NCBI RefSeq assembly: GCF_900129665.1
Contig: NZ_FQWL01000006.1
Span: 67,001 to 131,000 of the forward strand
Reading direction: 5' to 3'
DNA from: Flagellimonas flava
Lineage (GTDB): Bacteria > Bacteroidota > Bacteroidia > Flavobacteriales > Flavobacteriaceae
Length of the DNA stretch: 64,000 bases
Shown: in pieces, positions 34,351 through 43,599 of the stretch
Position numbering within the stretch: the first letter of the stretch is position 1
Layout: each line of letters starts with the position of its first letter
Translations under genes and position numbers: made by a program
Notes under the pieces: generated by a model
The model's database searches: none
What the model saw: the letters and a program-made list of their open reading frames with translations, nothing else
What the model was told of the DNA's origin: nothing

Positions 34351-35784
34351 ATGACTGACCCAAAACCCTCCGGATTTTTAGAAATTCTCAAACAGAAATT
34401 TCCATATGAGCCTACCCTGAAACAGGCGCAGGCCTTAGATAATTTATCTCAGTTTGTTTTGGATAAAAAGGGGAATCAGGTTTTTCTTTTAAAGGGGTTT
34501 GCGGGCACGGGCAAGACCACCATCGTGGGAACAATAGTGAGTAGTCTATGGAAGGTAAAAATGAGCGCAGTACTTATGGCCCCAACAGGAAGGGCAGCCA
34601 AGGTAATGTCTGTCTATTCAGGGGATAAGGCATTCACAATACACAAGAAAATCTACTTTCCTAAAAAACAAACGGGTGGGGGAATTCAATTTGTTTTGGC
34701 TCCCAACAAGCATAGAAATACCCTATTCATTGTAGACGAGGCTTCCATGATTCCGGATATCCCGGCAGACTCTAAACTGTTTGAAAATGGATCCCTACTT
34801 GATGATTTAATGTATTACGTGTACTCTGGTCATAACTGTAAGCTCATGTTGATTGGCGATACGGCCCAGTTGCCACCAGTAAAGCTGGAGTTGAGCCCAG
34901 CCTTGGAGGAGGACCGCCTTTCTTTGAATTACGATAAGGATGTCCAATTTTTGGAGTTGGATGAGGTAATGCGTCAGACAAAAGATTCGGGGATTCTTCA
35001 TAACGCGACCAATTTAAGAGAGCAGCTTCAATCCCACTTTTATGAAGGGTTTAAGTTTGAACTTGGGGCATTCAAGGATATTGTAAGGTTGATGGACGGT
35101 TCTGAAATTCAAGAAGCTATTGATTCCTCCTACCATCAGAATGGAAAGGAGGAAACCGCCATTATAGTAAGGTCCAATAAAAGAGCCAATCTATACAATC
35201 AAAATATTAGGGAGCGCATACTTTTCTTGGATAACGAAATTGCAGTAGGGGACTATATGATGGTAGTAAAGAACAACTATTTTTGGCTACGTCCCAATTC
35301 TGAAGCTGGATTTATTGCCAATGGCGATATCATTGAGATATTGGAATTGTTCTCCATTAAGGAACTTTATGGTTTCTCGTTTGCAGAAGTAAAAGTAAAA
35401 ATGGTGGATTATCCCAATCAGAAGCCTTTTGAGACCGTGCTATTGTTGGATACCATAAAAGCGGAAACCCCCTCCCTTTCCTATGAAGATGGCAATAGAC
35501 TGTACCAAGAGGTTCAGAAGGACTATGCACATGAAAAGTCAAACTACAAGAGATTCCTTGGAGTAAAGAACAACCGATATTTCAATGCGCTCCAAGTGAA
35601 GTTTTCCTATGCCATTACCTGCCATAAATCACAAGGAGGGCAATGGGAAAACGTTTTTGTGGAGCAACCCTATCTCCCGAACGGTGTGGACAAGGACTAC
35701 CTTAGATGGCTATATACGGCGCTCACAAGGGCTAAGGAAAGATTGTATCTCATTGGATTTAAGGACGATTTTTTTCTTGACTAG
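34351..35784 (+). CDS. RecD-like superfamily 1 DNA helicase
   Basis: A 477-residue AAA/SF1 helicase resembling the C-terminal helicase part of RecD2. Walker A GFAGTGKTT is at residues 49-57 and Walker B LFIVDEASM near 128-136. The LIGDTAQLPPV motif and C-terminal AITCHKSQGGQWENVFVE...WLYTALTRAKERLYLIG are helicase motifs. It lacks a RecB/RecC partner in this window and the N-terminal helix-hairpin-helix region of full RecD2. Role in DNA repair is inferred. Confidence 0.88.
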   Translation: MTDPKPSGFLEILKQKFPYEPTLKQAQALDNLSQFVLDKKGNQVFLLKGFAGTGKTTIVGTIVSSLWKVKMSAVLMAPTGRAAKVMSVYSGDKAFTIHKKIYFPKKQTGGGIQFVLAPNKHRNTLFIVDEASMIPDIPADSKLFENGSLLDDLMYYVYSGHNCKLMLIGDTAQLPPVKLELSPALEEDRLSLNYDKDVQFLELDEVMRQTKDSGILHNATNLREQLQSHFYEGFKFELGAFKDIVRLMDGSEIQEAIDSSYHQNGKEETAIIVRSNKRANLYNQNIRERILFLDNEIAVGDYMMVVKNNYFWLRPNSEAGFIANGDIIEILELFSIKELYGFSFAEVKVKMVDYPNQKPFETVLLLDTIKAETPSLSYEDGNRLYQEVQKDYAHEKSNYKRFLGVKNNRYFNALQVKFSYAITCHKSQGGQWENVFVEQPYLPNGVDKDYLRWLYTALTRAKERLYLIGFKDDFFLD

Positions 35785-35808
35785 GAATACCCTATTTTAG
35801 TCACAAGC

Positions 35809-36378
35809 ATGGGCATGACACCAGATACCATAATCAGCATTTTTTTAGGCATAGGATTGGCTGCTTCAGTAGGGTTTAGAGTATTTCTTCCTCTGTTTGC
35901 ACTTAGTTTAGCTGCATATTTGGGAGTCTGGGAACTAAATGAAAACTGGCAGTGGATTGGCAGCTTGGCCGCACTGATTACACTTGGTGTAGCGACCTTT
36001 GCAGAGATTTTCGCCTATTTCATTCCATGGGTGGATAATGCCTTGGATAGTTTGGCCGTTCCCTTGGCCGCTATAGCTGGCACTGCAGTTATGGTGTCTA
36101 CTGTGGCCAACCTTGATCCAGTAGTTACCTGGTCCTTGGCAATTATAGCTGGAGGGGGAACCGCTACCGCTATTAAAGGAGCCAATGCTGCTGGAAGACT
36201 AACCTCATCGACCACAACGGGAGGAGTGGCGAACCCTGTGGTATCAACCATAGAAACCGGAACTGCCGTGGCAGTGTCCACTGCTTCAATTTTGGTGCCA
36301 CCCATCGCAGCCATTTTAGTGATTATTATTTTGTTCGTCATTTTCAGGATATATCGTAAGTTGCGTCCCAAGAAGTAA
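35809..36378 (+). CDS. DUF4126 membrane protein
   Basis: A 189-residue Gly/Ala-rich protein with about five hydrophobic segments. The motifs ASVGFRVFLPLFALSLAA and GGGTATAIKGANAAGRLTSSTTTGG are characteristic of DUF4126, a family of unknown membrane proteins. The start is ATG 35809, or 35815 for a two-residue shorter form. It lies 24 nt after the helicase gene. Confidence 0.85.
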   Translation: MGMTPDTIISIFLGIGLAASVGFRVFLPLFALSLAAYLGVWELNENWQWIGSLAALITLGVATFAEIFAYFIPWVDNALDSLAVPLAAIAGTAVMVSTVANLDPVVTWSLAIIAGGGTATAIKGANAAGRLTSSTTTGGVANPVVSTIETGTAVAVSTASILVPPIAAILVIIILFVIFRIYRKLRPKK

Positions 36379-36404
36379 CGGAATAAACAGAACAAACCGA
36401 TCAA

Positions 36405-37133
36405 GTGAAGATAATTTCAATGATACCGGCGAGGTACCAAGCCTCTAGATTTCCTGCTAAGCTCATGCAAGATCTTAAGGGAAAACCAGTAATAATCCGA
36501 ACTTATGAGGCAGCCGTTCAAACTGGATTATTTGATGAGGTCTATGTGGTCACCGATAGTGAAGTGATTTTTGATGTGATAACGGGGATTGGTGGAAAGG
36601 CGCTTCGAAGTAAAAGAGAACATGAAAGCGGAAGTGACCGGATTGCGGAGGCAGTTGAGGATATGGATGTCGATATTGTAATCAATGTTCAGGGAGACGA
36701 ACCATTCATCGACAAGGAGAGCTTAACAAAAGTGATCCATGTATTTAAAAATGATACGGAATCAGAAATAGACCTAGCTTCCCTTATGACACCAATTACG
36801 GATTGGGATGAGATTTCAAACCCCAACACGGTAAAGGTAATCGTGGATAATCAGGATTTTGCACTCTATTTTTCTCGATCTCCGATTCCCTATCCACGAG
36901 ATGAGAATGTAGAAGCCGTATATTACAAACACAAGGGAATTTACGCCTTTCGAAAAAGGGCCCTGTTGGATTTTCAACGCTTACCTATGCTTCCTTTGGA
37001 AGCCAAAGAAAAAATTGAAGCTATACGGTTTCTTGAATATGGAAAAAAAATAAAGATGGTGGAAACCCACGTGACCGGCATTGAAATTGATACCCCCGAA
37101 GACCTAGAACGCGCCAAAAAAGCATGGATATAG
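36405..37133 (+). CDS. kdsB: 3-deoxy-manno-octulosonate cytidylyltransferase
   Basis: Activates Kdo (or a related 8-substituted sugar) as CMP-Kdo for lipid A core synthesis. The 242-residue length is standard. The [13 protein letters not shown] substrate motif is at residues 7-19; VQGDEPFID and [13 protein letters not shown] are further family signatures. The start is GUG at 36405. The 3' end overlaps the HAD gene by 10 nt, and a KdnB-like dehydrogenase follows, so the true sugar might be 8-amino-Kdo. Confidence 0.95.
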   Translation: MKIISMIPARYQASRFPAKLMQDLKGKPVIIRTYEAAVQTGLFDEVYVVTDSEVIFDVITGIGGKALRSKREHESGSDRIAEAVEDMDVDIVINVQGDEPFIDKESLTKVIHVFKNDTESEIDLASLMTPITDWDEISNPNTVKVIVDNQDFALYFSRSPIPYPRDENVEAVYYKHKGIYAFRKRALLDFQRLPMLPLEAKEKIEAIRFLEYGKKIKMVETHVTGIEIDTPEDLERAKKAWI

Positions 37134-37831
37134 ATTATAAGGACATAAAAGTTATTGGTTTTGACGCAGATGATACCCTTTGGGTCAATGAAACCTATTT
37201 TAGGGAGACCGAGGAGCGTTTTGCTGAGCTCCTGGAAGGTTACGAGACCAAGAATAAGGTGGACCAAGAGCTTTTCAAAATGGAAATGCAAAACCTGGAA
37301 ACCTATGGATACGGTATAAAGGGATTTGTTCTTTCCATGATAGAATCTGCATTGGACTTGTCCAACAACAAAATCCCGCAAGAAACCATTCTGGAGATTA
37401 TTGCCCTTGGGAAAAAGATGATTTCCCATCCCGTGGAACTGTTGGACGGGGTAGAGGAGGTACTGTCAAAACTGGAAAATAAATATCGTTTAATTGTACT
37501 GACCAAAGGGGACCTGTTGGATCAGGAACGGAAATTGGAAAAATCCGGCATTTCCAAGTATTTCCACCATGTGGAGGTGTTGAGCGACAAAAAGGAGAGC
37601 AATTACAGGAATCTATTGGAACATTTGGAAATACATGTTGATGAGTTTCTTATGATAGGTAATTCCTTGAAATCTGACGTGCTGCCCATTCTAAACATTG
37701 GAGCCAAAGCGATTCATGTGCCTTTTCATACTACTTGGGCGCACGAAATGGTCAACGAGGAAGATGAAAAGGTGAACAATCACCTAAAATTGGGCACCTT
37801 AAAAGATGTCCTTAAGTACCTGGATAACTAA
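37124..37831 (+). CDS. HAD-superfamily hydrolase
   Basis: A 235-residue haloacid dehalogenase-like phosphatase. The catalytic nucleophile motif GFDADDTLW gives Asp14 and Asp16, and VLTKGD and later [11 protein letters not shown] supply motifs II-IV. It lies between kdsB and the kdnB-like gene, with a 10-nt overlap upstream and a 1-nt overlap downstream. This makes a sugar-phosphate substrate plausible, but KdsC-like quaternary features are not seen. Substrate unknown. Confidence 0.88.
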   Translation: MDIDYKDIKVIGFDADDTLWVNETYFRETEERFAELLEGYETKNKVDQELFKMEMQNLETYGYGIKGFVLSMIESALDLSNNKIPQETILEIIALGKKMISHPVELLDGVEEVLSKLENKYRLIVLTKGDLLDQERKLEKSGISKYFHHVEVLSDKKESNYRNLLEHLEIHVDEFLMIGNSLKSDVLPILNIGAKAIHVPFHTTWAHEMVNEEDEKVNNHLKLGTLKDVLKYLDN

Positions 37832-38958
37832 TGAATTCGGAATTCAATTTGGAGAAGAAAGAAACCATATCGAGCAAAAGCACCGCGTACCGTAATTTCC
37901 CTATGGTTCCCAGGGTTGTTTTTGGCAGAAATAGTTTCTCGCAACTTGGCGAAATTTTATTGGCCAAAAGAAAAAGCATGGATGCCCCCTTTATTTTTTT
38001 GGTAGATGACTTTTTTGAAGGAAATGGTTTAACCCATAGGATTCCGTTGATGTTCAATGATGAGTTGATTTTTATATCAGCTGATGAAGAACCTAAGACC
38101 GAGCAGGTAGATGCCCTGGTACAACGAATTAAACAAAACTATGAAGAGCTTCCTTCTGGTATTATAGGTATTGGTGGAGGGACGCTTTTAGATCTTGCCA
38201 AGGCTGTTTCCATTCTGTTGAACAATAAAGGTCAAGCTAAGGATTATCAAGGTTGGGATTTGGTGCACAAACCTTCTATCTACCATGTGGGAATCCCTAC
38301 CATTAGCGGTACTGGAGCTGAGGTTTCCAGAACTACCGTGTTGCTGGGTCCTGAGAAAAAACTAGGTATCAATTCGGATTTCACACCTTTTGACCAAGTT
38401 CTGCTAGATCCCGATTTGACTGTTACCGTACCAAAAGAACAGTGGTTTTACACGGGAATGGACTGTTTTATTCATTGTATAGAGTCACTCAATGGAACCT
38501 ATCTAAATGCTTTTAGCCAAAGTTATGGCGAAAAAGCTCTTGAACTCTGTGAAGAAGTCTTTTTAGGAGATTTATCGGAGGAAGAATCTAGGGATAAATT
38601 GATGATGGCTTCATGGCATGGAGGAATGAGCATTGCTTACTCCCAAGTTGGGATTGCCCATGCCATGAGCTATGGACTGGGTTACTTGCTTGGCATAAAA
38701 CATGGCATTGGAAACTGTTTGGTTTTTCAACACTTGGGGGAGTTTTATCCGGAGGGGGTGACTCTTTTCAAGCGGATGATGGAAAAGCATGGTATCCAAA
38801 TGCCAAAGGGGATTTGTGCCAACCTTGCGCAAAGTGATTTTGATACGATGGTTGGGGTCTCCTTAGGAATGGAAGCACTATGGGAGAATGCCTTGGGAAA
38901 AGATTGGAGAAAGATAATGACCCCTGAAAGACTGCAAGAGATCTACCGAAGAATCTGA
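37831..38958 (+). CDS. kdnB: KdnB-like Kdo 8-oxidase (iron-containing alcohol dehydrogenase)
   Basis: A 375-residue iron-containing alcohol dehydrogenase. It resembles KdnB of Shewanella, which oxidises C8 of Kdo before transamination to 8-amino-Kdo. Shared signatures include FLVDD near residue 56, GIGGGTLLDLAKAVS (113-127), YQGWDLVHKPSIYHVGIPTISGTGAE (139-164), FYTGMDCFIHCIESLNGT and the metal His in SQVGIAHAMSYGLGYLLGIKHGIGN. Plausible metal ligands are Asp211, His215, His277 and His291. The start overlaps the HAD stop by 1 nt. No KdnA aminotransferase gene is in the window. Confidence 0.85.
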   Translation: MNSEFNLEKKETISSKSTAYRNFPMVPRVVFGRNSFSQLGEILLAKRKSMDAPFIFLVDDFFEGNGLTHRIPLMFNDELIFISADEEPKTEQVDALVQRIKQNYEELPSGIIGIGGGTLLDLAKAVSILLNNKGQAKDYQGWDLVHKPSIYHVGIPTISGTGAEVSRTTVLLGPEKKLGINSDFTPFDQVLLDPDLTVTVPKEQWFYTGMDCFIHCIESLNGTYLNAFSQSYGEKALELCEEVFLGDLSEEESRDKLMMASWHGGMSIAYSQVGIAHAMSYGLGYLLGIKHGIGNCLVFQHLGEFYPEGVTLFKRMMEKHGIQMPKGICANLAQSDFDTMVGVSLGMEALWENALGKDWRKIMTPERLQEIYRRI

Positions 38959-38993
38959 TTAATTTCTTCGCCCCTATAATTTCACCAAATATT

Positions 38994-39533
38994 ATGCACC
39001 GACTGGCCAAGTTTCTATATTTCAAAGTTCTGAGATGGAAGCTTGTTGGCGAGTTTCCCGATGTGGATAAGTGTGTGGTGGCTGTTGTGCCCCATACCCA
39101 TTGGCTGGATTTCTTTTTAGGACTATTGATACGAAAAGTACTCAACAGGGAAATCAACTATATCGGAAAAAAAAGTCTCTTTAAACCTCCTTTCGGCTGG
39201 TTCTTCAGATGGACAGGTGGTGCCCCCATAGACCGTACCAAGAATTCCAACACCGTGGACAGTGTTGCGGAAATTTTCAGGGAAAGAAAAGTATTCCGGT
39301 TTGCGCTTGCGCCAGAGGGTACCAGAAAAAAAGTTTCCGCACTAAAGACAGGTTTTTATCATATTGCCAAAAAAGCCGGGGTGCCCATTGTACTAGTAGC
39401 TTTCGATTTTGGCAAAAAAGAAATCAAAATTTCGGAACCCTTTATACCATCAGACGATATTCAAAAAGATTTTCGTGAGATACGCGACTTCTTTAAGGGA
39501 GTAAAAGGAAAAGTTCCGGAATATAGCTACTAA
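38994..39533 (+). CDS. Lysophospholipid acyltransferase (PlsC-like)
   Basis: A 179-residue 1-acylglycerol-3-phosphate-type acyltransferase. The catalytic HX4D motif is His34-THWL-Asp39, followed by GGAPIDR and the substrate-binding EGTR motif near residue 109. It is shorter than full PlsC and lacks extended membrane helices. It belongs to the same co-directional run as the Kdo genes. Its stop codon is shared with the opposite-strand gene. Confidence 0.9.
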   Translation: MHRLAKFLYFKVLRWKLVGEFPDVDKCVVAVVPHTHWLDFFLGLLIRKVLNREINYIGKKSLFKPPFGWFFRWTGGAPIDRTKNSNTVDSVAEIFRERKVFRFALAPEGTRKKVSALKTGFYHIAKKAGVPIVLVAFDFGKKEIKISEPFIPSDDIQKDFREIRDFFKGVKGKVPEYSY

Positions 39534-40021
39534 GTCTTGTTGAGTGGTTTGGCCTTAGGTTTCTCAACTTTCTTTTTGTTACCTGGAAAAACCAAATTGG
39601 TGCTGGAATAAGAACTTCCGAAGGTTAGGGCAGCTGCGTATACCTGTTGAATGGCGTCTACCACCTGGGCATCAGAAAGTTGTTGGAGCGGATGCGTATA
39701 GACAGACCAAATAATTTCGTCACTCAGGGCATATTTAACGTCCAAAGCGGAATGAAAATTGGCCACCAAGGCATTTAAGATTTCGTCCTCACCAATCTCA
39801 TCAAGTTTCACTACAGGAGCTATAATACGCATCCGATTGGCATTTTCGTCATACACACATATTAGCATGGCGTCATTCAAGACAAAATGGTAGGAGTTGC
39901 CAACTACTTTTACAGTATCCGACTCCTGTTCTATAATCTCATATAGTTTTTCTGGAGTCATTTCTTGGGCTGCAAGGCCCATTGAATAACTTGCAAATAA
40001 TAAGAATAAAAGGCGGTGCAT
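39530..40021 (-). CDS. Exported YbjN/CesT-like protein
   Basis: A 163-residue protein with a Sec signal peptide (residues 1-18, ending AQE). The mature domain alternates strands and helices, with SYHFVLNDAMLICVYDENANRMRIIAPVVKL and a helix around ILNALVANFHSALDVKYALSDEIIWSVYTHPLQQLSD. This fits the T3SS chaperone-like YbjN fold. It ends in a Lys/Pro-rich tail. Function unknown. Its stop overlaps the convergent acyltransferase stop. Confidence 0.72.
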   Translation of the reverse strand: MHRLLFLLFASYSMGLAAQEMTPEKLYEIIEQESDTVKVVGNSYHFVLNDAMLICVYDENANRMRIIAPVVKLDEIGEDEILNALVANFHSALDVKYALSDEIIWSVYTHPLQQLSDAQVVDAIQQVYAAALTFGSSYSSTNLVFPGNKKKVEKPKAKPLNKT

Positions 40022-40087
40022 AATCTTCGGTTTAAGAATTGGTCGAGAAATAGTATTCCGCTTTACAACACCACTCTGTGGAATTAC

Positions 40088-40798
40088 CTATTCTTTCATG
40101 GCGTGGTATACGTTCTGCACGTCATCATCTTCTTCAATTTTTTCAAGAAGTTTTTCCACATCGGCCACTTGATCTTCGCTAAGTTCTTTGGTCACTTGAG
40201 GGATACGTTCAAAACCAGAGGAGATAATCTCAATTTCACGGGATTCCAATTCTTTTTGAATAGCCCCAAAACTTTCAAATGAGGCATAAATGTGGATACC
40301 GTCCTCATCTACAAAGACTTCTTCGGCTCCAAAATCAATGAATTCCAGTTCTAACTCTTCCGGATCTAAACCTTCTCCGTTTATGGTGAAATTGCACGTA
40401 TGGTCAAACATGAATTCAACGGAGCCTGAAGTACCCAAACTGCCATTACATTTATTGAAATAACTGCGAATGTTGGCCACCGTACGGGTGTTGTTGTCCG
40501 TTGCGGTCTCAATTAAGATTGCGATACCGTGAGGAGCGTAGCCTTCAAAAAGCACCTCTTTAAAGTCTCCCTGACTTTTGTCCGAAGCCCGTTTTATAGC
40601 CCGTTCAATATTGTCCTTAGGCATATTGGCGGCCTTCGCATTTTGAATCACGGCACGCAAACGGGCATTGGAATCAGGGTCGGGTCCACCCTCCTTTACT
40701 GCAATAACGATATCCTTTCCGATACGCGTAAAAGCTTTGGACATTGCTGCCCAACGCTTCATTTTTCGTGCTTTCCGAAACTCAAATGCTCTTCCCAT
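40088..40798 (-). CDS. yebC: YebC/PmpR family regulator
   Basis: A 236-residue protein of the YebC/TACO1 family. The FEFRKARKMKRWAAMSKAFTRIGKDI N-terminus, AKAANMPKDNIERAIKRAS and YEGYAPHGIAILIET signatures are diagnostic. Members act as transcriptional regulators or relieve ribosome stalling at polyproline. It is monocistronic, followed 66 nt later by the exported YbjN-like gene. Confidence 0.95.
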   Translation of the reverse strand: MGRAFEFRKARKMKRWAAMSKAFTRIGKDIVIAVKEGGPDPDSNARLRAVIQNAKAANMPKDNIERAIKRASDKSQGDFKEVLFEGYAPHGIAILIETATDNNTRTVANIRSYFNKCNGSLGTSGSVEFMFDHTCNFTINGEGLDPEELELEFIDFGAEEVFVDEDGIHIYASFESFGAIQKELESREIEIISSGFERIPQVTKELSEDQVADVEKLLEKIEEDDDVQNVYHAMKE

Positions 40799-40862
40799 TT
40801 TTATTGTTGATTTTGGACAGCGACAAATTTAGCAAAAAATGCCCCCCAGTCAAGCCGAAGCT

Positions 40863-41150
40863 TTATCCTTTGGACGTAATATCTTCTATGGCGGTAGCTA
40901 AATCAAAATCGTTTTGGGTAATACCACCAACATCATGGGTGTTGAGTTTAATGGTGAGCTGGTTGTACACATTTTCCCAATTGGGGTGGTGGTTTTGCTG
41001 CTCGGCCTCAAAAGCAATTCGGGTCATTATAGAAAAAGCCTCTTTGAAATCCTTAAAAATGAACGACTTTTGAATACTTCCGTTTGCATAGGTCCATCCA
41101 TCCAGCTCTTGAAGTAGATTTTCTATTTGGGCATGGTCTAACTTAGTCAT
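40863..41150 (-). CDS. phhB: 4a-hydroxytetrahydrobiopterin dehydratase
   Basis: Pterin-4a-carbinolamine dehydratase, 95 residues. The active-site HHPNW motif (His54, His55, Trp58) and the later LNTHDVGG His72 are conserved. It recycles pterin cofactor for aromatic amino acid hydroxylation, or has a moonlighting role. It is followed closely by an exported amidohydrolase upstream on the same strand (18 nt gap). Confidence 0.93.
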   Translation of the reverse strand: MTKLDHAQIENLLQELDGWTYANGSIQKSFIFKDFKEAFSIMTRIAFEAEQQNHHPNWENVYNQLTIKLNTHDVGGITQNDFDLATAIEDITSKG

Positions 41151-41168
41151 GTTCTAAAATTCTTTTAC

Positions 41169-42464
41169 TTACTGCAATTTATAAACTTTGCCGGCTTTCA
41201 TAACAAATTCTACTTTTTCCAAAACCGAAATGTCCTCCAAAGGGTTCCCTCTTACAGCAATGATGTCGGCCCATTTTCCCTTTTTGATACTTCCGGTCTT
41301 TTCCCCTACCCCTATCAAGGCGGCGGCATGAAGGGTAGCCGATTTGAGGATGTCTTTAGGGGGTATTCCAGCTTTTTGCATTAATGAAAATTGTTCGGCA
41401 TTTCGACCATGTTCAAAAATGGAAGCGTCCGTTCCAAATGCCATTAGCACCCCTTGGGTATAGGCGTTGAAAAAGGTGGCTTCAAGATCTCTGTAGATTC
41501 CTTCGTTGCCCTTGTTCAAACCTTTGTCGCTATAATCCTCGTTCTTCTCGATCAAATCCACATAGGCAGCAAGTAAATCCATTACAAGAAATACCTTGTT
41601 CTCTTTCATTAGATCTATCGATTCCTGGTCCAAGAAAGTCCCATGCTCTATGGAATTGACACCGGCCCTTACAGCATTTTTAATCCCATCGGCGCCATGG
41701 GCATGCGCTGCCACCTTAAGTCCTCGTTTTTTTGCCTCCTCAACGGCAGCTTTCATTTCTTCAATGGTAAACGAGGCTGCACCCGGAATGGAATTGGCAG
41801 TACCAAAACCCCCAGTGGCATTTATTTTTATGAGATCAACCCCATTTTTCATCAAGGTTCGGGTTCTTTTGCGTATTGCTGCGGGTCCGTCCACAGGGTT
41901 CCCCGGATTATGGCGTAGTCCAAGGTGGGGAGCCATCCAATTCGCCCAAGCGCCATGTCCACCGGTGATGGTCAATGCTTTACCGCTTACATACATTCGG
42001 GGACCTTCCGCCCAACCTTTTTTTATGGCATCCCGCAGGGCAACATCGGTATAGAAATCACCTCCTACATCGCGAACTGTTGTAAACCCAGCCTCTAAAG
42101 TTTTTTTGGCGTAGGTTGCTCCCAAAATACCATACGAAGCTATGGGCAGTTCGTAGACGTCAATAGAGGTATCAAATGAAGGGTCCGTTAAATGGGTATG
42201 ACAATCGATTAAACCTGGTAAAACGGTGTATTCGGATAAATCAATGACATTTGATAAATTATCTTTTTTATCCATCGAAACAATATCCTGGATCTTATCC
42301 CCTTCAATCAAAATGATGACATTCTTAAGGATTTTGGATGCTTTCACATCCACCATTCGTCCCGCCCAAATTGCTTTGCTCTCTTCTTGGGCTGACAGGC
42401 TTATGATGGAAAAAATCAGCAGGAATGGCTGAATGGTTAGAAATTTCCCCATTATGGTTTTCAT
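41169..42464 (-). CDS. Exported amidohydrolase (prolidase-like)
   Basis: A 431-residue amidohydrolase with a signal peptide (residues 1-25, ending LSAQ). The metal-binding DCHTHLTD gives His89 and His91. Later motifs are KINATGGFG with a likely carboxylated Lys, AAHAHG, SIEHGTFLD and FGTDAS. The overall pattern matches Xaa-Pro dipeptidase-like or imidazolonepropionase-like members. Periplasmic or secreted hydrolysis is inferred; substrate unclear. Confidence 0.9.
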   Translation of the reverse strand: MKTIMGKFLTIQPFLLIFSIISLSAQEESKAIWAGRMVDVKASKILKNVIILIEGDKIQDIVSMDKKDNLSNVIDLSEYTVLPGLIDCHTHLTDPSFDTSIDVYELPIASYGILGATYAKKTLEAGFTTVRDVGGDFYTDVALRDAIKKGWAEGPRMYVSGKALTITGGHGAWANWMAPHLGLRHNPGNPVDGPAAIRKRTRTLMKNGVDLIKINATGGFGTANSIPGAASFTIEEMKAAVEEAKKRGLKVAAHAHGADGIKNAVRAGVNSIEHGTFLDQESIDLMKENKVFLVMDLLAAYVDLIEKNEDYSDKGLNKGNEGIYRDLEATFFNAYTQGVLMAFGTDASIFEHGRNAEQFSLMQKAGIPPKDILKSATLHAAALIGVGEKTGSIKKGKWADIIAVRGNPLEDISVLEKVEFVMKAGKVYKLQ

Positions 42465-42549
42465 ACCTAACTTCTTTAAAATTGTAATATCAAAATGGGG
42501 GAAATTCCTTCTACAAGATAAAGAATAAATGCAGATGTTGGAATGCGGT

Positions 42550-42914
42550 CTAGGAGGTTCTCAAAATCTTCTCCATCTTACGACCTTTGGCCAGTTCATC
42601 CACCAATTTGTCCAGATAACGTACCTGTTGGGTGAGGGGGGTAGTAATGTTCTCAATGCGATACCCGCAGATGACACCCTTGATCAAATACGCATTGGGG
42701 TGTATTGTTGCCTGTTCAAAGAAGTCTTTGAAAGTGATTTTTCTGTAATATGTTTTTCAAGGGTAGCCTCGTCGAAACCCGTTAACCAACGTATTACCTG
42801 GTGCAGTTCTTCTTGGCTGCGACCTTTCTTCTCAACCTTCGACAAATAATGAGGATAAACCGAGGTGAAGGTCATGTTTGCCATCCGTTGGTCATGTTCG
42901 GGTGTGGTGGCCAT
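42550..42914 (-). pseudogene. DUF2200 gene with single-base frameshift
   Basis: On the minus strand the frame from ATG 42914 encodes ATTPEHDQRMANMTFTSVYPHY... to LEKHITEK, and then runs to an early stop. In the next frame, the sequence continues as ITFKDFFEQATIHPNAYL followed by KGVICGYRIENITTPLTQ and KLVDELAKGRKMEKILR to a TAG at 42550. Together they give the ~120 residues expected of DUF2200. One extra A in the A run at about 42739-42743 would restore one frame. The 365-nt span is one short of a multiple of three. It may be a real pseudogene or a sequencing error. It follows tetR by 13 nt. Confidence 0.85.
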
Positions 42915-42927
42915 ATCCAATTACTTT

Positions 42928-43527
42928 TTAGTTTTTATTTTTTTGTGAAAGATAGTTTTTAAGAATTAGTTCTACCCCCAATTTCAATAACCTTGTGGAT
43001 TCTTGATTGTTCAAATTAGCTACATCCTTGGTAATAATTAAGGGCTCAATTCCCATCAGAAGAGTAAGCAGTTTAATTACATCTTTCTTTTGATCAGATG
43101 GAATATCTTCATCTTTGAGGGCAAGTTCAAGGGTCTTTATCCGGCGCCCCCCTCTTTTCGACTCAACGGCATCGGGAACCAAAACTGCACTTAGATACTT
43201 ACGGAACGCATGTTCGTTCTCCAGGGTCAGTGTATTGAAATAATCCTGGATTCCGAACACTTTTTCTTCCAAGCTTTTGCCCTCAAAGTTCTTTAGAATA
43301 GCCTCAGAGCTAAGTGTGGTAATGTCAAGGCTGGCCTCCGTAGTCAAAATTTCCATGTTGGAGTAGTATCGGTACACAGTAGCGCGTGAAACGCCCGATT
43401 TTTTGGCAACATCCTCCAAGTTAAATGCAATTCCCTTTTTAAGAAAGTACTGAGCACTTTTTAATAATTTATCCCGAGTTTCTTGCTTCTGATTGGTTCG
43501 ACCTGTTTGAATATACCCTTCTTTCAT
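42928..43527 (-). CDS. TetR/AcrR family transcriptional regulator
   Basis: A 199-residue TetR-type repressor. The helix-turn-helix is at about residues 30-60 (FNLEDVAKKSGVSRATVYRYYSNME). The C-terminal domain is unique. It is divergent from the cupin gene. The ATG at 43527 is immediately preceded by an imperfect palindrome (43529-43540) repeated 53 bp away at 43582-43593, implying autoregulation. A minus-strand promoter with TTTG (43585-43588) and TACTTTTG (43559-43566) overlaps the second operator. Confidence 0.93.
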   Translation of the reverse strand: MKEGYIQTGRTNQKQETRDKLLKSAQYFLKKGIAFNLEDVAKKSGVSRATVYRYYSNMEILTTEASLDITTLSSEAILKNFEGKSLEEKVFGIQDYFNTLTLENEHAFRKYLSAVLVPDAVESKRGGRRIKTLELALKDEDIPSDQKKDVIKLLTLLMGIEPLIITKDVANLNNQESTRLLKLGVELILKNYLSQKNKN

Positions 43528-43528
43528 G

Positions 43529-43540
43529 AGACAAATATCT
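43529..43540. promoter_or_regulatory. TetR operator copy 1
   Basis: AGACA-AA-TATCT, an imperfect dyad. It is part of a 19-bp sequence (43527-43545) repeated with one mismatch at 43580-43598. It lies directly upstream of the tetR ATG, where a bound repressor would block its own mRNA. Confidence 0.65.
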
Positions 43541-43548
43541 TATAAGTT

Positions 43549-43579
43549 TTTGAAAATTCAAAAGTATGTCCTATGTTTG
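43549..43579 (+). promoter_or_regulatory. Cupin gene promoter
   Basis: TTTG (43549-43552), a 19-nt spacer and TATGTTTG (43572-43579) match the Bacteroidota consensus. The predicted start near 43586 lies within operator copy 2. Confidence 0.7.
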
Positions 43580-43588
43580 TGAGACAAA
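43559..43588 (-). promoter_or_regulatory. tetR promoter
   Basis: On the minus strand TTTG (43585-43588), an 18-nt spacer and TACTTTTG (43559-43566) match the consensus. The -33 element lies inside operator copy 2. Confidence 0.6.
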
Positions 43589-43593
43589 TGTCT
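43582..43593. promoter_or_regulatory. TetR operator copy 2
   Basis: AGACA-AA-TGTCT, a perfect 5+5 dyad with a 2-nt centre. It overlaps the predicted transcription start of the cupin gene and the -33 element of tetR, so occupancy would repress both. Confidence 0.7.
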
Positions 43594-43599
43594 TATAAA

